DNA of 64,000 nucleotides from Sceloporus undulatus (lineage: Eukaryota; Chordata; Lepidosauria; Squamata; Phrynosomatidae). The stretch spans positions 169,358,662 through 169,422,661 of the forward strand of contig NC_056524.1 of assembly GCF_019175285.1 (NCBI RefSeq), read 5' to 3'. A program made the position numbers and the translations under genes. Positions 10,476 to 23,100 of this stretch are shown here, piece after piece (position 1 is the first letter of the stretch; each line of letters opens with the position of its first letter). The notes below the pieces were generated by a model, which saw nothing but the letters and a program-made list of their open reading frames with translations, was not told where the DNA came from and did not search any database.

Positions 10476-13400
10476 ATGGTAAGGGAGTCAGCGGCATGTA
10501 TGCGCGTGCTGTGTGGCCTCTTGGCTCTGTATGAACGTTCTATTCCTTGTTTAGCTGAGGCCTGGGAGCGGGAGGGGAGAGAGTTCTATGGAACGTTGAG
10601 AGGAACGTTGGCGGTTACCATGGAAACGTGGCAGCCCCCCCCGCTGTTCCCGTCGGCCCCGCCCACACCTGAGCGGCGCGCGCGAGAGAAAGAGGGGCTC
10701 CCATTTGAGCCCCCAGCGGCTCTTCCTCCTCCTTCCACGCGCCCCGCCCCCTTTTGGCGACGTCACGGGCAGGGCGTGCGCATGCGCGGGCGTCTGAATG
10801 GGGGTCGCCCCCCATAAGAGTGTGTCAGGTGCCTAGTTTTGTTACCCTTAAAAGAGCCACCTGACGCGTCCTCCTTTTTACGAGGCATGTTCTTCACTGT
10901 CCCAAAATGTCCTCCATTTTGACCAGGTCAAAGAACAGTGGGACCAGCAGGCGTCCTCCTTTTGTCCTCCATTTCAGCCTCTTGCCCAGGAAGAGCCCCC
11001 AAAACGTCCTCCATTTAAGAAGCACTGGTTCCATAGCCTTGAGCTACATCAGTGGCCCCAAACTGTACCCTTTAAGAAATGTTGGCCTTCAGCTCCCAGA
11101 AGCCTCAGCCATGTCAGGCAATAGTGGATTCTGGGAGTTGAAGTCCAAAGTATCTTAAAAGGCGTAGTTTGGGGACCACTGCCCCATGATCCCTAGGAAA
11201 TTCAAAGCCATAGCTGTGTTCAGGGTGACCAGATGTCCTAACCGCAAAGGAGGGCAAGGCACCACAAAATGCAGGACGTTCATGGAAAATGGAGGACGTT
11301 ACAAAATAACTCACTAATATAAATGTAAGGTCATGCTTCGTAGTGATGCTCAAAATGGAGGACGCTTTGGAAATCCTCCTGGACAGAAAGTTCAAATGTA
11401 GGGCATGTCATGGACAAGGAAGACATCTAGTCACCCTGACTGTGTTAGTGTGGAAAATCAGTACGCAAAGGACTCTTGTAGCACCGTTGAGACTAACTGA
11501 AAGATAGAAGTTGGCAGCATGAGCTTTGGTAGACTTGAGCCTACTTCCTTAGGGGCATTTCCTCAGATGCACCCCTCAGATACGTTTCCTGAGCTACTCC
11601 CTCAGATACACCCCTGCAAAATGTTTGGCTAATGTTCGCACCCTCTTACAAAAGGAGTATCACATTTGATGATGGTGAAGTCTGATTTTTAATTTTTGAA
11701 CCACACGCAATGCCACGGTCGAACACACTGAACTTTAAAAAAACTAACTTTTAACTCCAGGCATAAAATGCAAATCTAAATCGAGCAATCGAAAAAAAAA
11801 ATGAGAGAAAAGAAAAGAAAGAGCGATGGCTTGTGACTCAAGGACACAAGCCACTTTTTGTCGCACCCCCTGAAATTGGAAACCCTGTTTTAATATATTG
11901 CAGCAAAATATACTTTGGGATGTAGTTAGTGGGAAAAGAGAGAACTGGAATGCAAATAGTAGCCGCAGTACTACTTCACACAACACTGAACAGCATTGGT
12001 AGGGAAAATAAAATCTGTCTTGTTTGGTGGTTTTTGTGAAGGTTGAAGTAACCCTAATTAAATAATAAAGCTGTGCTGTGGATCCACAGATACTAGGAGC
12101 GTATGTTTGCTGTCTTTATATGGTAACTAACTACTTTTTGCAGCAGTAACAGTGACTATACTACTAGTGCCCTGGTGTATTCCAGAGAAGCAGAACTGCA
12201 TGATGTTTGGAGAGCTTCAAGAGCAGTAAGAGGTTGTTTAAGTAAGCAATAAAGCCTAGGGAGCATAGGTTTATCATACAACCAATAGAAGACAGGCCCT
12301 TGTGAAGGCTCCCTAAAGAGATTCAATAGCTTATATCACATGCTTTATGGAATATGCTCAAGAGCGGTCTTTTCCCCTTCCATCAGAGTTCCTAATATTT
12401 TGGGTGTATGCAAAATGTACAGACCTTTGTATTTCAGCTGCCTTTTTAAAGTTTTCAGACAGTTGAATGTAATGTTTTGTAGTGATCGAGATCTTTAGTA
12501 CAGTTATTATACATAGTGTTTTTCACAATTAATATTTCCATGAAAACAAATTACATTTAAACATCGAGTTTTTTCTTTGTTAGATGGGAGGGTCTTGTAC
12601 AAAAAAGTCACTTAATAAGAGTTTCAGTAACACGTTGCACTTGCAAAATCTGTAGTTCTGTACACTTGTTGATTATTTGAAGCTATTGATATTGCTCTTT
12701 TCTGGCATAGTATACATTATTCCTGAAGAAGCAAAATTAAGTGAGTTATTTAAGATATCAGGATTGGTTAATGGGGTTTTTAAGGTCAACTGATTTAAAT
12801 CAGTAGTCTCTTAGTCATTTTCCTCATTTGGTGTTGCAACAGTATCTTCAAGTTTTTGCATACAGGGATTCCCTCTGATTTCACAAGCAATAGAAATCTT
12901 TAGTATATTTACTGTAGTAAGCAGAAAACTAAGTGTTCAGTGATGATTTATTAATACTGCTAACTCTGTTTTCCCATTAGAATTTCTGTGCCTTCAACAA
13001 CTGTATATCAGTCAGAAGTTCTGGAGATGAAATTTACAAAGAGCTGGATTAGATCCATGTTGGCCAACCAGATGTGCATAGAAAGGTCACAAGCAGGGCC
13101 CAAGGGCAATATCTTTCTCTTGCAATATCATTCTCCAAATGATATTTGGAGGCATGCACTCTCTAAATCAGGGTTGATCAGCATGTGGCCCAAATGCTGC
13201 ATGCACCCTGAGACCATTTTTCTGACTCCCAAGGCATCAACAGAAACCATACCAATAAAATTTGGCAGTAAATGATGCTATCAAATTTAGTCAACAAGCT
13301 GGGGAAATTACACATCAATTAAGCATTATACTTGCTTGAAATGGCTTGGATCAGCTGGCTACTATGTTTTGATAAACCAGAGAAACCTGTTTTTTAAAGT

Positions 13401-16400
13401 AAGCAAGACATCTGTTTTAAATGAGGTTTCCCCAGTTACCACTGAAATTCAGCAAGGTATGTAGCCCATGGCTGATTCTGGTGGATTACATTGCACCCCA
13501 GGCATATCAAGGTTGCCTCCTCGCTACTCTAAACCCAGGATTAGGATTCAGCTACCATGATTTATAGACATTGTTAGATTTTTTCATTCATGTATTTGTC
13601 TTTTCTCTTTTAAAGCAATCAGTGTTAATGGCCACGATCACCAAATTTTGTGGCTTCAGACTTCAGTTTAATTTTGTACTATGTGAAGAGATACTGTCCT
13701 GAAACTACTAATGTTAAATGGCTCTGCGTTCTACCTGCAGGAGAGAGGGAGAAGAACATCTTTCTGTCCTCTTTCTCTACACAGTGCATAATTATATCCA
13801 CTGTTATCATGTTTCCCTTTACTTACTTTTTTTCTAAACTAAATAGTTCCAAACCTTGTAACTGTTCCTTGAAGTGGAGTTGTTTCAGCTCCCTGACCAT
13901 TTGGATCGCTCTTTTATCACCATTTATTCTATCTCTGCAAAATAATTTGGGTACAGTATACTGTATCCAGAACTATGCAGAAGATTGAAAGTGCCACATC
14001 ACAGTTTTGTATGAAGCCATTGGCTGCACTCCTGTTGGTGACCTATGCATGAGTGATTTGAGATTATGTGCATATATGCTTGTTTTTGGATGTTGCACAA
14101 GGATCTATGCATTAGATTCTTTCACAGTGTTCAGCCCCTGGCAGCTGTTAAGCCCCATGGGAATCGCCATGACTGCCTACTGGTGTGGTGTCAAGGGGAG
14201 AGGAGTGGTTACCAGGCAGACCCATCCTGGTTTGCAGTCAGAGAAGTGAGGTTATCCTCCTGGATCTCCAGCAACTCACTGGAGAGTGACCTGATTCTCT
14301 TACCATGGATTTGGAACTACAATAGGGTGCTGTCTGTGAAAGCCATCATAAGATCAAAGAGCACTGAAATATGTCAGTGTATCTCTTTTGACAAAACCTT
14401 GTTATTGCCATGCTCATGTTCAGTTGACAGCTGTTGAGGTGTTTTGGTTTTAATGCTAAAATTGAGTGCAACATGAATGAACCTCCCAGGATCCTTGGTT
14501 TCGAGGGCCAGGAGTTTGTTGGAGCAAATGGTTTACAGAATGGACCATTGTGCAAGTGTTTTGACAGTTTCTCCATTTGAAAAAGCAGGAGGACAGAAAT
14601 AGCAATGGAGGAAGATATAGCTTACGCCAAGCTATTCTGTGATTGCCTCATTTGAGGGAGGAGGAGTGTCCTTGAATTTATGGTACTATGGGAACAGTGC
14701 CTTGGAAAGTTGCCTGTGTCCCCTCCTGAAGTCAAGTAAGGCATAGATGGCTTGGAGCTGGTTGTGTCTTTCTGTTGACTTCTTCATCTTCCTGTTTTTT
14801 GGTTCTTATTCTCCTTGCCATCGATACCACTGCCTCTGAAGTAATTACACTGGTAAAACAATAGGATCTTGGCTATGTATTTTTCCCACCATGTGTTGTG
14901 ATTCTTTCCCATCCTTATCAATCTTGACTGAACAGACAAGTGTGTGTACATTCTTGGTCTGCAAACTATGATTGGGAACCATTAATTGATCCTGCTTTAA
15001 AAGAAATACAAAGTGTACTATGTAAGTTCCATCAAAAAGACAAACTGAAATGAGCTTTTAACCAAAAAAGGGACATTGTTTCATGAGGGAAGGATTGAAT
15101 GAGCATAACTTCAGCTCTGATTATGTTCTGCTAAACTATAGTTGCCATGGACAAATTGGACCACATACAGGAGTGTGAGAAGGAACTATATAACACAACA
15201 ATTTACAAAATCTTGTCTAATGACCCCACAGATGAATACTGGAAGGAATTACACAGACTACTCAGGAAATTTTTCATAGAAGTGTAGAACCAAATCTGAA
15301 TATACACATCCCAGGAGCCTTGACCAGGCCCCCAAATACAGTACTGTATATAAATAGGGCAACCCTAGATGGTTCATCGTCTGAAGAATTGCAATACTCA
15401 CAATTGGTGCCTCCGGATATATGGACAGTAATTTTAGAAGACCGTATGCCACCTACACTTCCAGCTATGTGAAGGACACTATGGACTCCCTACAGAAATT
15501 AGTGTCCATCCATAGCCTCCTGGGGAACAGGATCTTAGCCACTATGGATGTAGAATCCTTATATACCAGCATCCCACAGAGGGATGGATTACCAGCTGTT
15601 GGGAACATCATTCCAGTTGGGACTTTAGAAGACTTAGCTACAAGGTCTGCTACTTTGTTCTCACACACAACTACTTCATCTTATACCTTTAAGTAAATGG
15701 TGCTGCTGTGGGCACACACATGCCAGTATGTTCAAGGCTGACCTAAAACAACACTTCCCCAACTCCTGCATCCAAAAACCTCTCCTCTACCTGAGATACA
15801 TTGATGATATCTTCATAATATGGAGTCATGGAGAGGACTTAAGATATTTCACCAGAATTTCAACAACTTCAATCTCAGCCAGAAACTATCGACAGGACAA
15901 GTTCACTTTCTGGACATCACATGTAGCTACACAATGAACGTCTAACCACCTCACTATATGGTAAATCCTCTGACCACTACATATAAAACCAGTTGGAGAA
16001 CACTTCAGTCTTCCTGGAGAACACTTCAATTAACCTCAGCCTCATGAAGGCTGTCTTGGAAAGTTCATCACATCTCCTTTCTGATTCCCAGCCAGCATCG
16101 ACTCTACATTCCAGTAACAACCACCACTGTTCATATGGTTTTCTCCTTACTTTGACTTTAGGCAACATCATTTCTCCTGCCTTTATTCTCCAGTGACCAT
16201 TGTTAAAACTGAACTTGTCACCTCATCTCATTACCATACCAACAAGTTTTCCATTTCTGTTGCTATTCACAGACACAGCCTGCTTTTAAAGGTCTGTTCC
16301 TACACACTTCAGTCCATGCATCTGTGAAAGTAGACTTATGCTACCAATTTCTTTCTTTCTCTCAGTTAGTCTCAAAGGTGCTAAAATATTCCTTTGCAAT

Positions 16401-19400
16401 CATATGATGTGATAGCAAATGTCCACATGTGCATGTTCAAGATGACTTTACATGTTCTTGCAGTGATGGATGCATTTGCCATTGTCTGAACTTGTAGTAG
16501 GCATCTGTGGACAATCCTGTTTTCCTGTCTTGTATATTCTTGTCCTGCATGTGGCTGTAAATGTACACTTGTAGTATCCTTACATTGGGCTAAAACACAC
16601 ACCGTAATATATAAACGAAGCATGTTTGTAGACGTTAATTGAATGACTTCAGTGCTATCTGACTTTTGGCACTATTTTTTTAGAATGTATTTTATGATGC
16701 ATTTATTGCAAACGTATGTGCAATAATTATGGGTTGTTTTTAATAAACTTTTAATCTGCTTTTCTAAAAATGAGTCCACTTTTCAACATACTGTTTCTGT
16801 CTTTTTAAATATTTTACTCTTCTTTATGCAGCAGTTTAGGCTAGTGCACTCTTTGTTTTTAATGTTTTAAGTATGGCACCAATCATTGATGAGTTGAGGC
16901 TTGCGTGTTTTGCCTTATCAAATATAATATGGTTTTTTTGGGGGGGTATTCTATATTGTCAAAATAAAATAAATTTGCTATGGCTGTTTTCTCAGCATTT
17001 GAAATTTATGGGCTCTGCATGCCAAAACAAAGATAGGAAAACAATTGTATGATTTGGACTGAAAAGGAAGCTTCTGATTGTAGATTGTAATACAAGGGAT
17101 TGTAATACAAGGAAATTGTAACCATATTCATTTAGAATTTGATGGTTTTTCTTATAGAATTCCTTTACTTAGATCAAAGTTATTTATAAAAATATACACT
17201 GTATGATGTTTTTCCATTTTGCCAGAAATGGAAGTTTGTTTTGCCTTTTATTGTCTTTATTGAGTGCTTCTGTGACTCCTTTGAAGTCTAGACACCCATT
17301 GTGCTTTTTGTTTAGACAGAATAGTTTTTGCTGGCAGAATTAGCACGTTTTATGTTATGTTATGTTATTTTTTTAAAGAGGGTTGTGTTAATATTTAAGT
17401 AGGGTCAGAATGCCTCAGGGATTCCTTTCAAAGTGCTTTGAGGCACTAAAACAGGATAGAGGTGCCCTCTCTTGACATCTTTTCCTCCACAACTCTCTTT
17501 CATGACTCTACCGGTACTTTCCTTCTAACACTCAAGTAAAATTAAAGAGTCATTTTGGATAAGGAAGATGAAAGAAAGAACTAGAAAAGAAGATATGTGA
17601 AGAAATGGGGCATGAAGCACATTAACTGCATCCTTTCTATGTGCATTTGAAGTTATTGACCAGGGGTGGATATTATCAGGACTTCCAGATACTGTTGGAC
17701 TGAAATTAATGCCATACCACTATTGGCTATGCTGGTTAGTTGCTATGAATTGCAATCTATCAACATGTGGAGGGCTGCATAACACCCTCACCTGGTCTTA
17801 GCAGAGACCTCAAATGGTGAATGTCTTGAATGTCATCATGTATAATTTCTTCTTTGAGGATGGAATCCTTGTAATATTGTTGTGTAGCTGCTCGGTGCCA
17901 GGGAGCCACATTGGCCTCCCAAATGATCAGAGATGACTGAACTCTCTGAAAGAACATTTTAAAAAATGGCCCAAGACAGGGACGTAGCCAAGGTCCGGAC
18001 CCCCCCCCCTTCCATTAGAAAAATGGTGTGTGCTGCTGCGCCACCGCACCCAAGCCCCATTATAATGGTGGCACTTAGTCTGGACCCCCCCCCTTCCTAA
18101 AATCCTGGCTACATCCCTGCCCAAGAGGTTCCAAAATTTTACCATGTTTTGGCCCTTTTTGGACCATTTTAGCACAGGAAAGGTCTTCTCTCCCTGCTCC
18201 TCCCATGGGAAGCAACCCAGAGGTCAAACACAATGAAATTGCCCCCATACTCTCTAGGAGGCATGAGGGGGACATGATATGTTTTCCAAAAATTTAGGCG
18301 GGATCTGGGCCCACAGAAACGGCCAGCGGACTACACTTTTCCATATCTGATGAAAGACAGTGTTTTCACCTCTACAAGAGGGCCAACTAATCCCCTAATA
18401 GTGGTCTTTTTGCTAGAATGACGAGAGGAAAAAAGTATGGATGAATAGCATTTGGCAATGTGACTAGGCAACAGGCAGTTTTTCAGATGTAGGGTTTTCA
18501 GGGTGTTCACTTTCTTTTCAAATTGGCACTTGGGCAAAACTCATTTCAAATTAGGTTTCTACGAGGCACTTTTACTGTACAGTGGGCTCAATGTATCAAT
18601 GGGCTCTGGATCTGCAGGTTCAACCAACTGTGGATTCAAACTACACAACACAATGTTCAGCACAAACCCAAGTAGCCCACTACTTACTGTTTTTGAGATG
18701 CTGGAGAAAGATGTGATGATCTGTGAAATGGTGGGTATCCAAATGTAGTGCTTGGTTCTAATCCATGCCTCCTGCCATTTCACAGATCTTTTCAACTCTC
18801 TTCAGCTCGCAGATCTTCTGTCTGTTTCTGGAAGTGGGGGAGCCCAAATAATGTGCCCCTAGTCAGTGGCTGGAGCTTGCTGCCATCTCCTCTGCTGTCC
18901 TGCACCATTTTAAAAAGAAGGTATTTTAGGATCTGTGTTTTAGGATATCCATGTGGGGCCTGGAACCAACCCTTCTTGGATCCAGAGTGCCCTCTATATT
19001 ATATTTGTTGTTAACTGTTGTCAACACATGGCGACCTTGTGGATGAGAAACCTCCACGACCCCCTGTTCTCCATTGCTCTGCTTAGGATCTGTAAATTCA
19101 GGCCTGTTACCTTCCCGATTGACTCTACCCATCTGGCATGCAGTCTTAATAGAGAGATGTAAAGTCCTGGTGGGGGGAAGAGGTGGGGGACTAACCACTG
19201 ATTTTGGGAATCATGGCCAGAGGATGAAACATCTGAATGTTTTCCATTTTCCTTTAGCTTTTACCCTCTCTGATCTTACAGTATTTTTCTACTGTGAATA
19301 GAAAAGTATCTATGCAAGAGTTGTCTTAAGTTACTGAGATTTAAATTAGATGTCTGTGTCATTTTACATTGAAATGGTTTTGACTGAATTATTTTCTAAG

Positions 19401-20129
19401 GCTCCATACAGACAGAACAAAATAAAGCTGCTTCGGGTCACTTTGGAGGTATGCTATTTCAATGATGCATGAGTCCTAAGACTCCGGAAGCTGCACTAAA
19501 GCTTCACTCTAGTCTTTAGGATTGGAACATGGCTTTGGCGCGGCTTCTGGACTGTTAGGACACATGCATCATTTAAATGGCATACCTCCAAAATGACCCG
19601 AAGCAGCTTTATTTTGGCCGGTCTGTAAGGGGCCTAAGTCTCCTAAAAGGTTAGATGTGAAGTTTTATAATTAGTGTGGGTTGATAGTGCTGGTGGTATA
19701 ACCTGTTTTGGTGTGAAAGTCAAGCTCAGCCTGGTCTCCTACTCCTGCACTATCTTTATTTTTACAAGGATACTGATCTCTAGTAGGATTCTGTTGTCTC
19801 CCATTATTTCAACTTCCTTTTCCCTGCAGAAAAGTTTAGTTGAAAGTTTAGCTATAACATAATTTCTATTTTTGAACCTAGAAACATAGGCTAAGACGTA
19901 CTTGTTAAGACAGGCTTTTAAAACAAAGTTTTTAAAGCATGGGCTGCTGTTGTATTGTATTAAAGTCTTTTTAACATTTTTATTTTTTAATTGTATTTTA
20001 TTCTTTTAATATGTAACTTGTTTTAATATTGTAATAATTTAATTCTGTTTCTATTTTGTACGTTTTTAATTGTACTTTTTTTAAATGTTGTGAGCTATCC
20101 TGAGTCCCACTTTTGGGAAAAGAGCAGGA

Positions 20130-20175
<46 letters not shown>

Positions 20176-23100
20176 TTCATTTATTAGCCAGCATAGTAAA
20201 AACAAACAAACATATATTACAAGACAGGCAACCGGGTATAATATACACATTTTAAAACCACTTCATCCACCATAAGAGGAAGTTGTGGGAAAACAAATAA
20301 TCAAATATTTAACAACATTATTTTGCTACACATCTACAGCAATCGATAGCAGCTGCACAAAATCTAGGCACTTTGGCAGCTAGCTGCTCATTTAAATCTG
20401 AGAGAAGATATTCTACATAGAATTTATCTTGTCTGTCTGGGAATCTTTGACTAAGAGGAGTTATAAGTGAGGCTATGATGTTCTTATAAAAAGAGCAGTA
20501 AAGTAGAACATGACAAACTGACTCTACTTCATCTAAACCACAAGGGCAAATCCGTTCAGTATGGGATCTTGTTATTATTATTATTTGTAATAAACCATAG
20601 AGCTTTCTCCTAATTACTTAATTCTGAAACGTGATAATACTCTGTGGCTGTAATATTATTCTGTTTACTTCCTGTTTATCTAAATTAATATGCTTTTTAT
20701 TGCAGAGTTTTCTTGGAGGTTTGTTTGGTCCCATTTGTGAGATTGATGTTGTTCTTAATGATGCAGAATCACGAAAAACAGCTGAAATCAAAACAGAGGA
20801 TGGCAAAACAGAAAAACATTATCTATTCTATGATGGTGAATCTGTTTCAGGAAAGGTAAACTCACTTTCCCCTCTTCCAGAATCTCCTTTAGAAAACTGA
20901 ATACCCAGAGATACGTATATACTAATGAGGTAATAGTTGTTATTTGGTACATTCATTTAATCCGATCCCACAGTAGAAACTAAGCTCGGTTACAAATAAT
21001 AAATTTGATTATTTAGAAGGGATCTGCAATGGCCAAAGGAGCTTTTGGTAACTTGTTGCCCTACAGATATTTTAAGCTTCAGCTTCCATCAGTCCCAACA
21101 AGCATGGGCCATGCTGGGAGTTTTAAATGCAGAGATCTGAAGGTTTCCATGCTGGTAAAGGCTGGGCTAAAGAATGATCACAACCTGAAGTGAAAGATTA
21201 TCGTCTGTGTCCTTTATTATTTGTTCCCAGACCCAGAACTAGTTCTGAAGCTGTAGGCTTCTGTTTTCTGTTTTGTCATCAGAATAAAGCAGTCTTCAGA
21301 ATAAGATGCATTAAAGAAGGGGATGTTCACTATTAATTTTACTAAAATGTATTCATGTAATTGAAATGAGACATTTTCTCAGATTGTTAGGGCCTCAGTA
21401 TTGGAAGGCACACTGTTTTGCAGGAACTATAAACATTCTGTCTCTCTTTCCTTATATGAGATTTGGTGGAAAGAGCTTCTGGGTGGCTTTTTCTTCAAGT
21501 TGTGATGAGTGTTTTAAGGAGTGAGGTGCAGTAACTAAAGCTGGTCCTGTAGTTGAGTTCAGACATGTACAAATAGCATGTACATAAGAATCAGAAATGC
21601 TCCATTTTCTTCCATATGAAGGATTAATTTGTTCTTGGTGTGTGGGCATGTCCTAACTCATAGAATGGAAAAGTAAGTCTTTTCTTTGGCACTGAATCTC
21701 GGGAGCTGTCCTACTATTTGTTAGCTCTTATTACTGCTTTCAGGTATTGGGAAAAAGGGGAGGTGAGAGATATTTGTGTTTGTCACAGTCATTCACTCTC
21801 AAATGTCTGTCTCTTCCTATTTCTCTTGTTTATCTCAATTCTCACAATTCATTGCTAAATAGCTACTTCACCAGTTTCTCTTCCCACAGTCATGAGCTAC
21901 TTATGTCTTTTTTTTTTTTTAGATTTGTAAATGATTGCATAATAAAGAATTGGGTGTTTGAGGGAAAGAATTGGTCTTGAACTGCAAATTGCCCAGTTTT
22001 AACTGCAAAAGAGTTTTGATTCAGAGTAGGAAGACATCAAAAGGTCACATAGTCCAGCACTTTAACATGGGGTAGGAGCACACAGAGAATAGTAGCCCTG
22101 CTTTAAAAACAAAACAAAACAGTTTTCATCTACTGCATCTGTCTCAATTTATACTGCTGTTTTTGTGGTTTTTTTCCTGTAGGCTTTTTACATGTTTTAA
22201 ATTGTTGTAAGCTGCACAGATTGTCAAACATGCCAGACAAGAGGGATATACAAATAATTTTAATAAGTAATCTCAGTTGAGTCCTTGTAATGAAAATGAA
22301 TCTGTGCATTTATGCAGAGGGGAAGGACTGTTTCAATAGGTTCTTGTTTTTTGCAGGTGAACATAGTCTTTAAACAACATGGAAAGAGGCTAGAACACCA
22401 AGGAATCAGAATTGAATTTGTAGGACAAATCGGTGAGTTAGAAAATTTCCACTGATTTGTGTAACTATCAAGTGTTTATAAGCTTAATACACAGAAGTCA
22501 GTATCTGGACTGGTCAGAAGTACAGGTAGTTAATATGTTAAATGTGTCTGCTTAAAGATAAATAGCACTGAAGATGAAGAACTTGAATAGAATCATTTTT
22601 CTGTATTGTGTTCTGTCAGGCAGCAGTTACACAAATAAAGTACATCTTTGCATTATGTAAAACTAGGGATATTTGCTGTATTGGTTCTGGAGAATGACAT
22701 GCAGTAGGAACTGTATGATTTTCCTGCATTTCCTCAATTATTGTTTTGTTGTTCTTAGAAGAAGAGCTTTTAAAAGATTGTACATTTTGTTTCATCTGTT
22801 GGAAGTTCAGCAAAATGTATCCCTGGTTACACTATGGAAAATGTAAAATTCCATATATTTTTTAAAACGGGTCCGCTATATTATCCTTGCTTGTTCACAT
22901 TTATTGCATAAAGATGCTTGTTAGTCAAAGTGTCTGTATTGGGATAAAAGAAGGTGGGCTGTTGTGCAGCACAATAAACAAAACAGTTATTTAAAAATTA
23001 CTCTAGGATTTTTGCAAGGCACCTAATTATCATACTGAAAGAGTAAATTTATTCCTTATTCTTTATTTTTACATGTGACTTCAAGATTCTTATTATGGTT

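Larger units (their letters stand above)
10170..10820 (+). promoter_or_regulatory. VPS26A: CpG-rich promoter and first exon of VPS26A
   Basis: GC content and CpG density jump sharply relative to the AT-rich flanks. GC boxes (GGGCGG or CCGCCC types), E-boxes and no TATA box close to the start are typical of a housekeeping CpG-island promoter. The CpG-rich region continues into intron 1. The transcription start cannot be fixed from sequence alone but should lie between about 10200 and 10450. Confidence 0.7.
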
